Shown here: piece after piece, positions 12,975 through 23,900 of the stretch
Numbering within the stretch: the first letter of the stretch is position 1
Layout: each line of letters begins with the position of its first letter
Source of the DNA: Mycteria americana
Taxonomy: Eukaryota > Chordata > Aves > Ciconiiformes > Ciconiidae
Reading direction: 5' to 3'
Length of the DNA stretch: 64,000 nucleotides
Assembly (NCBI RefSeq): GCF_035582795.1
Contig: NC_134366.1
Coordinates: 169,706,401 to 169,770,400, forward strand
Position numbers and translations under genes: made by a program
Notes under the pieces: generated by a model
The model's database searches: none
Told to the model about the DNA's origin: nothing
Seen by the model: only the letters and a program-made list of their open reading frames with translations

Positions 12975-13863
12975 CTACAGAAATGTTTTTTTAAAAAGAG
13001 TGTTAAAATATCTGTATGAAAAATTATATGGGCACATTACTCATGCTGGCCATCTTTACAGGTTCTATACCACCCCTTTCCTCATAGGTCCCAAAGAACC
13101 AGTGCAGAGACCAGCTGGTTTTCTCCTTAATCCTTTGGCTACTTGAATTATCAGCACTCATTAAACTGCACACAGACTGATCCACCCACGCTCAGCAGGC
13201 ATTTATCCATAACTGGCTCTTTGCTTTTTCAAAAGTAGTAACTCTGCTGAAGACACTGGACTATCCTGGATATTCCAGTAAAACACTGTGGGTTGGGATT
13301 TGGTGGTGGAGAAAAGCAATCCTTGCAAAAACAGCTTCCACAGGCATTTCTCCTGAGCCAACACAGCTGTGAAGTGCTTTAAAGTATCATTTATGAGATG
13401 CATATCATTATATTAAATAACAGTAAAATACAAATTACACACCTACCAACACAAAATAAAAAATTAAATATACTTTATTTATATGTAGGACTAACAGACT
13501 GAAACAACTGGTGTCTTTTCCCTATTTGAGTGCCCATGTTTAGAGACAAACTCAGCATAAAACTCAAATACAGTTTAACTTTTATATTAACACATCCCTG
13601 GACTTAAAAAATTGTGTATGTGACTCCAATTTATATTTCTCATTTACATTAGATTCACCACACTTGAAAAGGACATTGCCCTTTTTCCTTTCTTGTTTAT
13701 TTTCTCCACCATAAATAGGAAAACTTGTTTCCTCATGTCTTGACAATGCTTCTACCCACCTTAATTTTGAAGCACTATTTTAAAGCAAAATCTAATCTAA
13801 CAGGCAGTTGAACTACATAAGAGCATCCTTGCAAAGGAAGAATAGATACTGAATCTCTCTTAC
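12975..13863 (-). other. Intron, 0.9 kb
   Basis: AT-rich and without an identifiable feature. Confidence 0.75.
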
Positions 13864-13893
13864 TTGCTCTCCTTTTAGGCCTTCAGTATGCAC
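13864..13893 (-). CDS. Candidate 30-bp collagen exon with interruption
   Basis: The candidate reads VHTEGLKGEQ. It has a strong acceptor (a T-rich tract ending tttttattacag) and a strong donor (gtaaga), a length divisible by three, and GLK-GEQ leading in perfect register into GEP of the next exon at 12,974. The first four residues would insert VHTE after the upstream GSS, making a seven-residue step between glycines. It could instead be a chance AG...GT pair. Agreement of splice strength, phase and triplet register makes me favour a real micro-exon. Confidence 0.62.
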
Positions 13894-14726
13894 CTGTAAT
13901 AAAAACGCAGAGTCATAAAGGAGAAAAAGAAGAAGGATAACACCGAAGGTGCCAGGGGTATGGAGGTCCCCCACAGTGTAATTTTCTCCCCTCGCCATTC
14001 CCTCAAGATGCACGTTAACTGCCACAGCTCCTCAAGTCCTGCTGCAGGGTGGGAGATACTTTCTATTTAAACAGCTCAGACTGACACAAGGTTTGCTCAC
14101 TCAGTTACCTATGAAATGATTTGTGTGGCTGTGTGAACAGTGAGAACTGAATTCATTCTCTCATTGGTATAAATGAGTTAATAAATTCCCTGGCTCTTGT
14201 CTTATTTTAAATTACCAAGTCATATTGACTGAAGAAGGCATCATAAAAACAGCAGGCTGACTTTGGATATAGTGCATGATTCAGACCTTCCTTTGCCTCC
14301 TCGATGCAAGCAACCGTGTCTGTGACTGACAGCTGTCAGTCTTCTCAGCCTGTTTTCCACGCACCTCCTGGAACTTTAGGCTCATTTTCAGGTTTTATAC
14401 ATATCTTTCAAAATCTCTTGGCAACTACTGTCACATCACTAATTTCATATTTAAGCAAGACAGTAAAAGGCTCTTACTCAAACAGGTTTTTTTTTCAAAG
14501 CTCTCTCTTTCTCCCTCCTTTGCTTTCTACCACGTTCTAAGTACGGAAATTGCCTTCTACCTTTCTCGTGATGACCAGGGAGCTTCTCATGCTTGTCTTT
14601 AGCACCCAGTCCTTCTTTGGCACAGTGCTACAGTTAATGTTGCTGGTCTCAGTAGCCCTTTAATGCTTTCCACCAATAGTCGAAGAGTGCTGTTTCCTAT
14701 TTTTAACACTTTTTTTTTTTTTTTAA

Positions 14727-15863
14727 TGTATTGGCTTTGCGTGGCAAGGTTTTGGTAGCGAGAGGGCTACAGGGGTGGCTTCTGTGAGAAGCTGCTGGAA
14801 GCTTCCCCTGTCTCTGATGGAGCCAATGCCAGCCAGCTCCAAGATGGACCCGTCGCTGGCCAAGGCCAAGACAATCAGCGACAGTGGTAACGCCTCTGGG
14901 ATAACATATTTAAGAAGGGGGAAAAACTGCTGGGCAACAGCCAGGAGAGAGGAGGGACAATATGTGAGAGAAACAAGTCTGCAGACACCAAGGTCAGTGA
15001 AGAAGGAGGGGGAGGAGGTGCTCCAGGCACCAGAGCAGAGTTTCCCCTGCAGCCAGTGGTGAAGACCATGGTGAGGCAGGCTGTCCCCCTGCAGCCCATG
15101 GAGGTCCATGGTGGAGCAGATATCCACCTGCAGCCCATGGAGGGCCCCACGCCAGAGCGGGTGGATGCCCAAAGGAGGCTGTGACCCCATGGAGAGCCCG
15201 CACTGGAGCAGGGTCCTGGCAGGACCTGTGAACCCGTGGAGAGAGGACCCCACTCTGAAGCAGGTTTGCTGGCAGGACTTGTATGAAGCCGTGGGGAACC
15301 CACGCTGGAGCAACCTGTTCCTGAAGGACTGCACCCTGTGGAAAGGACACGTGGAAAGGACCCATGCTGGAGCAGTTTGTGAAGAACTGCAGCCCATGGG
15401 AAGGACCCACATTGGAGAAGTTTGTGGAGGACTGTCTCCTGTGGGAGGGACCCCACGCTGGAGCAGGGGACGAGTGTGAGGACGAAGGAGCGGAAAAAAC
15501 AACGTGTGATGAACTGACCACAACCCCCATTCCCCGTCCCCCTGTGCTGTTGCGGGGGGGAGGAGGAGGTAGAGAAATGGGCAGTGAAGTTGAGCCCAGG
15601 AAGAAGGGAGGGATAGGGGGAAGGTTTTTTAAGATTTGGTTTTATTTCTCATTACCCTGTTCTGATTTTGATTGGTAATAAATTAAATTAATTTCCCTAA
15701 GTCGAGTCTGGTTTGCCCGTGATGGTAATTGGTGAGTGATCTCCCTGTCCTTATCTCGACCCATGAGCCTTTCATAGTATTTTTCTCCCCCCTCCAGTTG
15801 AGGAGGGGAGTGATAGAGCGGCTTAGTGGGCACCTGGCATCCAGCCAAGGTCAACCCACCACA
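14727..15863 (+). mobile_element. LTR-like element with internal degenerate repeats
   Basis: This GC-rich 1.1-kb block begins TGTATTGG and ends CCACCACA, giving TG...CA ends. It contains a TATA-like CATATTTAAG near 14,905 and an AATAAA signal at 15,677-15,682 followed by a GT-rich stretch. Between about 15,050 and 15,470 it carries roughly 40-50-bp degenerate units built on 'CCCATGGA...GACCCCACGCTGGAGCAG'. I recognise the pattern from memory of bird genome repeats and read it as a solo LTR of an endogenous retrovirus. No target-site duplication is visible and no viral gene flanks it. Long minus-strand ORFs here are by-products of its composition. Confidence 0.6.
15060..15470 (+). repeat. Degenerate tandem units inside the LTR-like element
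   Basis: The phrases CTGGAGCA, GGACCCA, CAGCCCATGG and GAACTGCAGCCC recur about every 40-60 bp with variable spacing: CCCACGCTGGAGCAACC, ACCCATGCTGGAGCAGTT, ACCCACATTGGAGAAGTT, CCCCACGCTGGAGCAGG. Repeats of this kind in LTR U3 regions often bind transcription factors. That role is not shown here. Confidence 0.75.
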
Positions 15864-16711
15864 GAAAGTGAAAGGGATACTCCCCAACTGCTTTGTTACC
15901 AGACCCTGCAAAGCTCAATTCTAGACCTCTCCTCTGAATACTTTGCAGTAAATCTTCTTTCTCCATTCACTTGGAGATGACCTCTTCATACAGACAATAC
16001 TAACCTCTGGCCATCCTTATGTCCCTGCTAGTGACGCCTCTGGGGTCACTGAAGGCATTGCTGAAGGCAGAAGGATGCACAAAGGCATGTAAATCTAGAA
16101 CCACAGGAAAGATCAACCCCCATCTCCTATTTTCTTGGTTTGTTTTTTTTATCACTGCTTTCCTGATTTCAGCACATCAACTCCTAGTTGTCTCATATTC
16201 CACCAGGAATTTTTCAGACATAATACAAGGAAAGATCGTTACCCCTCATCAGAAATTTCCTTTTTCTTCTCCCCTCTCAACTCTCACATCCAGCCCATGA
16301 CAAAGGCACTCAGTAATTCAACACAATTCTACACTTTCATTTGCTTTTATGACTTTCACAGGCCCTACTTTCCAAAGACCTCTAGGCATCAACTCAACAA
16401 CTGTCCTGGAAACCACACAGTCCCGTCACAGTATTGCTCTCTCGGATGCACCTGAGGCAATGCTTTCACTGCCTCTTCAAGTCCTAATCTTCACATTTCA
16501 AAATCTCCCAAAATTGTGGCAGTGCATCTCCTTGTTGGAACCCATCACTTGCCTTCTTCAAAAATCTTCACTGCCTTAAACTTCATTTTTTTTTGAAAAA
16601 AACATTTAAGAATATCTCTCATTTAGTAAAGTCCTCCCACCCTCAGCTTCCACCTTCTCTTCTCATGCTATAATGCCTACAATTTTTGAGAAAGCTAAAA
16701 AAAATTCTTAC

Positions 16712-16747
16712 TGAAGAGCCAGGCAACCCTGGAAGTCCTGGTTCACC
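16712..16747 (-). CDS. Collagen helix exon, 36 bp
   Basis: The exon reads GEPGLPGLPGSS, four perfect triplets. The acceptor is ccctgcag and the donor gtaaga, after an exon end of TCA. A 36-bp size is uncommon in fibrillar collagens but frequent in FACIT and network-type genes. If the 30-bp candidate at 13,864 is real, this exon's GSS is followed by VHTE before the triplets resume. Confidence 0.92.
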
Positions 16748-16774
16748 CTGCAGGGAAACAGGAAAGGAATGAAA

Positions 16775-16822
16775 CATAACACAGAACGCAACATAGCACA
16801 ATACATAACATAACACAATACA
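16775..16822. repeat. Degenerate (ACATA/ACACA)n simple repeat
   Basis: Irregular repetition of ACATAACAC, ACATAGCAC and ACATAACAT units lies about 30 bp upstream (in gene sense) of the exon at 16,712-16,747. It overlaps the acceptor-side intron but leaves the polypyrimidine-AG intact. Confidence 0.7.
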
Positions 16823-17669
16823 AAAGCAAACCTCCGAGCGTGTTTTCCAACTGATGTTGTACATTCTTATTTTCAATACCAGCTGGTAATTAATACATAT
16901 GAACATGCAATCCCAATTAACTCTGTTTTCCCTACCCTGCAGATGAATACATGCAGGAACTGGTTGTGTTCTGTGTTACTGTGATGTTACACATTGATTT
17001 TAAGGACATTTAGTGACTTAAAACGAATGGTGCACCATGGGTGCACCATAACATTAAATTTGAGCTTCAAAAATCTTATAATTGGTGTACACATACCACA
17101 CAAATAATCCTGATTGATGCTCAGATCCCTAACAGAGTCTCCAGGATGGATATTTAGGGGCCAAAATGCTTTTGTTTGTTAATGAGCAAAAAATCTTTGC
17201 AAAAAGAAAAAAAAGTGAGAAATAGTACCATTTTCCCTAAGTCATTTTATAGACTAGAATCACACTATAAGTGTTTGCAGGACACTGAGATGCTACACCC
17301 TCTTTACATGATTTATTGCCATCTAGGCTATCAATTTGTTACAGCACATTTTTTTCCAGCAGTGTCCACTATTTATTATGCTTTAAGACTGAGCCTCCAG
17401 AAGGTATCTCCTTTACTGTAGGTACAGACAAATGCAAAAAATTATCGTATAGTTTCCTTTCCTCCTGTAGCTCCTCAAGTATGTCTCCGAATGACCCAGC
17501 ATATCTTTCATGTTATTTCCTCTTAAGGCAAGTTTAATTACTATTTGTTATTTATTCTGCAGTTAGTCCATACTATGGTAGAAGGACTGAAGAGACACAC
17601 ATCAGCTGCACTGGAAGTAATGGAGCGAGGAGCTAAACATTTTCTGGAAGCCCCAACTTCAGAGATACA

Positions 17670-18224
17670 GATCACAGAATCACAGAATCATATAGGTTGG
17701 AAAAGACCTTTAAGATCATCGAGTCCAACCATAAACCTAACACTGCCAAAAACCACCACTACACCATGTCCCTAAGCACCTCATCCAAACGTCCTTTAAA
17801 TACCTCCAGGGATGGCGACTCAACCACTTCCCTGGGCAGCCTGTTCCAATGCTTGATAACCCTCTCGGTGAAGAAAAATTTCCTAATATCCAGTCTAAAC
17901 CTCCCCTGGCGCAACTTGAGGCCATTTCCTCTCGTCCTATCACTTGTTACCTGGGAGAAGAGACCGACCCCCACCTCTCTACAACCTCCTTTCAGGTAGT
18001 TGTAGAGAGCGATGAGGTCTCCCCTCAGCCTCCTTTTCTCCAGGCTAAACAACCCCAGTTCCCTCAGCCGCTCCTCATAAGACTTCTGCTCCAGACCCTT
18101 CACCAGCTTCGTTGCCCTTCTCTGTACACGCTCCAGTACCTCAATGTCCCTCTTGTAGTGAGGGGCCCAAAACTGAACACAGTAATCGAGGTGCGGCCTC
18201 ACCAGTGCCGAGTACAGGGGCACA
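17670..18224 (-). mobile_element. CR1 LINE, 5'-truncated young copy
   Basis: This is a 3' fragment inserted on the minus strand, with 3' tail units of ATTCTGTG (seen here as CACAGAAT) at 17,671-17,690. It includes the last ~150 codons of ORF2 ([35 protein letters not shown]) and the 3' UTR. By eye it differs from the copy at 40.5 kb at only about 15 positions over ~540 bp, so both are young members of one subfamily. Similarity stops abruptly after GGGGCACA, the truncation point. The frame happens to run on into flanking DNA, giving a meaningless longer ORF. Confidence 0.95.
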
Positions 18225-19062
18225 TGAAGGGGCAGATGAAGTGTTATGAACTCAAGACTGCTCTCTACTGCACAGATGCTGGAGCACAAAGTTCCTTGTT
18301 GCTTATCACCACACTGGGTGTGCCCTGCTTGTAGGTTCTTCTGAAACCTCACCTATAGCTGTTGAATCTGAGTGGGAAAGTAACGGGAAATAGATTTGCT
18401 TCTAATCTCTGCATTTTTGAATAAGGCTCACTGCTTTATCTGGAGGAGAAAATGAGAAAGAAAATCCAGAACTGGGCATACCTTTCCACTCATGGTAAAG
18501 AACTAGGTAGGAAATACCAAACCCACAATGTCACCTCTAGCAGAGACATAGCATAAGACATAACAGAGACAAACATAAGGCTGCCCTGGAAACTCCAAGA
18601 ACTCTGTAAAATAATGAGGTAAAAATTGCTGCTGAAAGCAGTGAATAATTATTTTGCAGGTAGGAGGGTTGGGCTTGTTTGATTGGCACTTTCTGAGTCA
18701 ATTCTACATTTTCTGGGTCAGAAAACTGGCATCTACACAAATATATTGACATTTCTACTTAGCTTTCTTAGGTGAGGAAGATTTCCTGAGCCAAACTACT
18801 CCCTACTTCCTTCTACTCCCACTATGGGGGTTAAACCAAGAGTAAAGGAGCTCTAACAAGACACGATTTAACATTCACTTACACCCATTTCAGACTGAAG
18901 CAACATCAGAAAAGTGAAACATTTAAATGCATATAAGCTGCACTTATACACAAGTGAGATAAATATTGGGCCAACAGCCCTGATATTTCCAGCACTGGGG
19001 GCCCAAGGAGGAATTAACAAATATGTGTCCAAACCCCTCCCGTGCGTCCCATCCCAACTCAC

Positions 19063-19116
19063 CTTTTCTCCTTTGGTCCCACTGGCACCTGGAGGGCCCG
19101 GGCTGCCAGCAGGGCC
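19063..19116 (-). CDS. Collagen helix exon, 54 bp
   Basis: The exon reads GPAGSPGPPGASGTKGEK, six perfect triplets ending in the TKGEK motif. The acceptor is tttatag and the donor gtgagt. GC content is clearly higher than in the surrounding intron. Confidence 0.94.
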
Positions 19117-20928
19117 CTATAAACAGGTAAAACAGAGAGAAAAATATTTGTTTTACATACTGCAGGTCATCAATTGCAATTCCCTTAAAGTACAGGAGAA
19201 ACATAAGGCTGCAGGTTTGGGTATCGGCAGCACAGTTCTGTCCCATTGCACTGGGGTAGGAGCTAATGTAACACACGAGACTGCTTTGGCTCTGCTGAGT
19301 AGAGAGGAAGGGGAATAAGGGTAAAGATGCCACAGCAGCCACGATAGCAGCAATCCAATTTCAGCTGGTTCAGAAGGACTGCAGTTCAGGGAGTACATCA
19401 GTGTCAAACACAAAATTTAGGATAAAATTCAGGCATGAAGATTTGCCTGCTGCTAGGTGTCTAGACATGAAAAAGGCAAAAAAACTTCAGAAAAAACCAA
19501 CTTCTGTAATAGGGTGTCACTTGGAGAAATTGTTCCTTAGAAGTAGTAAACAATCAGCATCCACCTTCACATCCCTCTGCAATTTCTCACTTCATTCACA
19601 TTTGCTGCAAGTATAAACCAGTCCCATAAATGATGTAATGGGCATAGTGAACTCAGTTCATTGTGATTCCAGTGCTGCACTGAGAACCGGAAAACATTTC
19701 CATCTTATAAGGATAGTGATAAACACTAACTAGACAAATACTTCTCAGTATAGGGTAAACGGTGGCTGAGGAACAGAGCAGAGAGAAAGCAATGATTAAC
19801 TGTCAAATCCCCCGTGGACAAGCAGAGAAAAATTTAGTGCAATAATCTTTATCACCTCACAGAGAGGAAAGTGTAGATTTAACAATGATTAAGATTGCTA
19901 ATGACACTATACCTTGCCATCTAAATACAAAAGACGTGTTTGATATGGAAACAAAAATACTTCCCAACAAAATCAAGTTGAAACTCCAACGGCTAAAAGA
20001 GAGAGAGGAAGGCACTCGGGCAGCACGTGGCTGCCGTGCTTGTAAAACACGTTCAGGTCAGACCCCAGCAGCCACTTTGTCCGTGTGAGCAGCAGGATCA
20101 ACCACCTGAAGATGAGCTATCCTGAGGATTTGACACGCAGCTGCTCCACCTCTGCAAATGCAAAAACGTGCCCCCAAATGATCCTTTCCACAGAGGAAAA
20201 CAGCAAAGGCTAGTGAATAGGATACAGACGCAGCAGCCTGGAGGCTTCAGGCTCAAGGGTGGCAATGATTAGCTGCATGGCTTTTGACAAATCACTTGTT
20301 AGCCTCTGCTTCTTAGTCTGTCCTTTGCTATTTAGACCAGAAGATCCTTGGGAGTAAAGGATGCCTCTCATTAGCTATCATACCCTGAGTAATGAAAACA
20401 GCCTTGTGGGATCTACAGATAGCAGTTTTAGACAAAGCATTATCTGTCTAATCAGCAGAAATGTACTGGTCTTGTAGACCATTTTTTGGTTTCATCTTGT
20501 CTTAAAAATGTAAATAGTTCCAAGCCTTTCTTATTGAAAACAAACCAAATATATTAAATCCAGTTCCCCCCCTTTCATGTTGTGGGAGGGAAAAAAAAGT
20601 TTATAAAAATCAGGCTTAAACAACTGAATTTTTATATGTGCTTCCTTATGTCTTTAATGAAAATTAAGACAAACATCTAACCTATCATGTTTAAAGGACT
20701 GGCATTTCTTTTAAGTGTATATTGCATTGCTACGTAATTCTAAAACCAAACAAACAAAAAAAAGAAAACTATGCCAACAAAGATCCTTAGAATAAGGACT
20801 ACAAAAACTGCCGATGCAGCGGGGTCCTGCCATGACTCAGCAGCCACCCAGGGTATGGCTCAGTTTTAGAGTCAAACTTCCACTCGTTCCAAAGAAAAGC
20901 CTCCAGTCACTGAGTATTTGCCACATAC
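19117..20928 (-). other. Intron, 1.8 kb
   Basis: Holds a probable MIR-type SINE scrap at about 20,215-20,350. No coding signal. Confidence 0.7.
20215..20350 (+). mobile_element. MIR-like ancient SINE fragment
   Basis: The stretch GCATGGCTTTTGACAAATCA, followed by a 'GCCTCTGCTTCTTAGTCTGT' segment, follows the order of the MIR core (loss-of-activity SINE, shared by amniotes), with substitutions. The edges are guesses. Confidence 0.5.
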
Positions 20929-20982
20929 CTGTTTCCCCTCCACACCTGGCTTTCCAGGGAACCCGTCTAGGCCTTGTTGTCC
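20929..20982 (-). CDS. Collagen helix exon, 54 bp
   Basis: The exon reads GQQGLDGFPGKPGVEGKQ, six perfect triplets. The acceptor is tctctag and the donor gtatgt. It is continuous in phase with neighbours at 25.8 and 19.1 kb. Confidence 0.94.
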
Positions 20983-23900
20983 CTAGAGAAAGAAGAGAAG
21001 GAACCACTATAACTCAAATCTGTGGTGTTTAAGTTACCATTCTGCAAGAGATGTCTGTGTTATCTGCTCCAAGAGTAAGGAATAAGGAGAGAAATTCAAG
21101 CCAGCCCAATAGAGAAAATGGTTGAAGTCCCCACATCTGTACTACTTAAAGTTGCTGGGAGCCTCCGTCCAGTAACAAGGAGGTGAACCAAACGTCGTCA
21201 GTAGGGAACTTTTACTCTCTCTAACTTTGCTAACTGTTGGCACTTGTCTATCTAGAAAACTTAGCACAGAATACATGGGATGTGAATTTAGAAACGAGAA
21301 GCGGTCGTGTGCCAGCTTTCCACGTGGGCATCCTTCCTCTGCCTGTTGAGGTGGGTTCATGCAAACTGGACCAAGTGCACCAGGGGAACATCAGCCCGGA
21401 ATAGCTCTTACAAAAATAATGAATCCGCAATCCAGCAATAGCTCATGTTTACCCAGTTAAGAAAAACCTTTCTTTTTTCACCTTTGCTTTCCATAACCTG
21501 GGGAAACAATTAATCCATTCCTATATGTCTTCAGAGATGGACAGTCCACAAAGTCCACGGGCAATCTATTCCACTACTTTATTTTTAATACCTGAAGCTA
21601 TGTTTTTTTCAGCTGTACCTAAACCTGACTTTTTCTTGCTACAGTTTCAGACTAGTATGTCTTTCCCTAACCCCTCACAGAGAACAGACTGTTCCCTTCA
21701 TCTTTACAATGGCCTTTTATATATTTGAAGACTTACAAAACTCCTCCTTCAAACTTCTCTAGACTAAACACTGGCAATACTTTCAACTTTTCTTCATGGG
21801 CATGTTTTTCAGACCTCTGATCATTTTTGTTGTTCTCATTTGTGCACTGTCCATTTTTTCCACATCTTCACTGTAGCTAGGTGCCCGAAGCTGGACACAG
21901 CTTAGGCTAACTTTGAGCAGAAAGATTATTCATGCTTCTGTTTAAATCCCAGGATAATGTTTACTTGACCCCAAACTCCCTTCTGCAGGACAGCTCCTTA
22001 ATCAGTTGTTCCCAATCTGTAGCAGTGTGCAATTTGTTGTCCTACACGTATGAAGCATCCTGCAGCTGCCCCTTCTCAATGTCGTCTTCTGCTTTGGGGG
22101 ATTATGTTTTCAAGATCATTTTGAATTCTGACCCTGACCTCCATCATACTTCCATATTCAAACTTAACATATTCCATATTTTGTAATCCAGGTCCTTGAC
22201 AGAGATGATGACTAGATCAACAACATACTCCTGCTGAACTTCACTTCTCTCTTACAGATTACGGCCCTTGCCCATTCCAGCCTCTTTAATTTAAAACTCT
22301 TTGAAATAGGGACTTTCTCTTACTCTCTAAATGCTTAAACCTCTGTAATATGAAATGCTGAACTTTCTTGGATCCTGCACACACAGCTGAGTATAAATTA
22401 TCAAATATACACACACAGTGCCACTGTTAACTTAAATGTGCATGTAAGAACAAATTCTACAAATACAAAGAGTGACAGCAAAATATTAGTTTTACTCTAT
22501 TTTTTTTAGTGTTTCAGACATTTTAATTCTGATTACTATCCCACAGGATCCCTGTTACACCTCTGCTATTATCTGCAAACCCACATTTAGGGCATTGGAT
22601 TTAATTAGCTCCTTCTGAACACTACATTGATTCAGCAAGTCAGAAATGGATTTGCAAATCAATCTATTTCTTTTTTCCCTTTAGAAAGTCAATCAGTCTT
22701 GTAACATAAATGTCATTTCAAAATTATGTATCCAAGGAATTAAATTGGAGACCTGTACGCTACAGAAAACAGCTGAAAACCAGCATCAGACATCCAGATC
22801 CACTTGCTTTTGGAGCAATAGCTTTCACATTAATGGTTTCCTTTGCACTGACTGAACTACGAGTATCCTAAATTTGAGACTTTCAGTAAGCAACAGTCTG
22901 GTGGATTGCTGACAAAATGTGCAGTGTATTCTCAGGAGAATTTTTAACATCGATACACTGCAGCAATGAGTACTTCACACATACTGTTTTAGCTGCCAAA
23001 ACAGAGAAGTGTCAACATTCTTACTGCTAGTAATGGGGGCTGGGAAAGGCAAATGTATTATTTATACAAATGTATACAATAAAGCTGTTTGAAAACACTC
23101 CAAACGATTGTGCTTTCAGTTGCTTCTTCAGAAAAATCTGTCATTATAAATATTTTTTTTCCCATTCTTTAAAAAAGGCTAGAGAAAGGGTTTTTTTCCA
23201 AAAGAAAGAAAAAACACAATAAAAGTTTTATTCTCAAATTTTCACTTCAAGACTCCATTTCCTTCCCCTGTGCTCTACTGTTTTTTCTGCTTTTAATCAG
23301 CGGAACAAAATGGTGAAGAGTCATAAGCAACCGGGGGAAATCCCAGTTCCACACAAAATTTAGTGCTGTTTTCTGACCTCTACCAGTTAGAAAGTGTAAT
23401 GATTTGTTGGAAAAATTATTTCCCAAGAGTCTGCAGCACCCTGGGAAAGACTGGAGGAGAGCAAAGCCACTGCAGAGAGGGACCTGTCCGTAGCAGACCA
23501 GCCCCGCTGCCTCCATACATGAGGTCTTCTCCAATACAACAGACAAGGATTTACTGGATGGACACATGCTCATGCAGCAAAAGTAATGCCCCATGTCATG
23601 TTGAACTGCTGTACGTGCCTACATTAACGTGCCAAGTATTACATACATATATGGCTTATGATGGCAGGGAAGCGTGTCATGTTTATCTCTGCAGAGTCTG
23701 TCCTGGGATCTACAGCGAGCCCACTGGAGGCGAAAGGACGTGAGATATCACTCCCGTTGTGCAGTGGCTCTCCTAAAGTGCAGGTGTAACTGATAATACC
23801 GGATTTGGGAACCTCACTATAAAACCTCAATAGTTACATCTGAGGTCCCAGGATATAAGAATACAGGAGCAAGAGGTATTATGGGATATTTAGCCTTTTT

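Larger units (their letters stand above)
13894..16711 (-). other. Intron, 2.8 kb (if the 30-bp exon is real)
   Basis: Dominated by the 1.1-kb LTR-like element at 14,727-15,863. The segment 15,900-16,650 looks unique, with no assignable content. Confidence 0.7.
16748..19062 (-). other. Intron, 2.3 kb
   Basis: Contains a degenerate CATAACA-type repeat at about 16,775-16,822 and a young 5'-truncated CR1 at 17,670-18,224. The remaining sequence is unremarkable. Confidence 0.8.

Noticed and set aside
14723..15523. Three long overlapping minus-strand ORFs (266, 193 and 178 codons)
   Set aside because: They lie wholly within the GC-rich repeat units of the LTR-like element, occur in all three frames at once and encode only low-complexity Ser/Pro/Leu-rich text. 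Stop codons are rare there because of composition.
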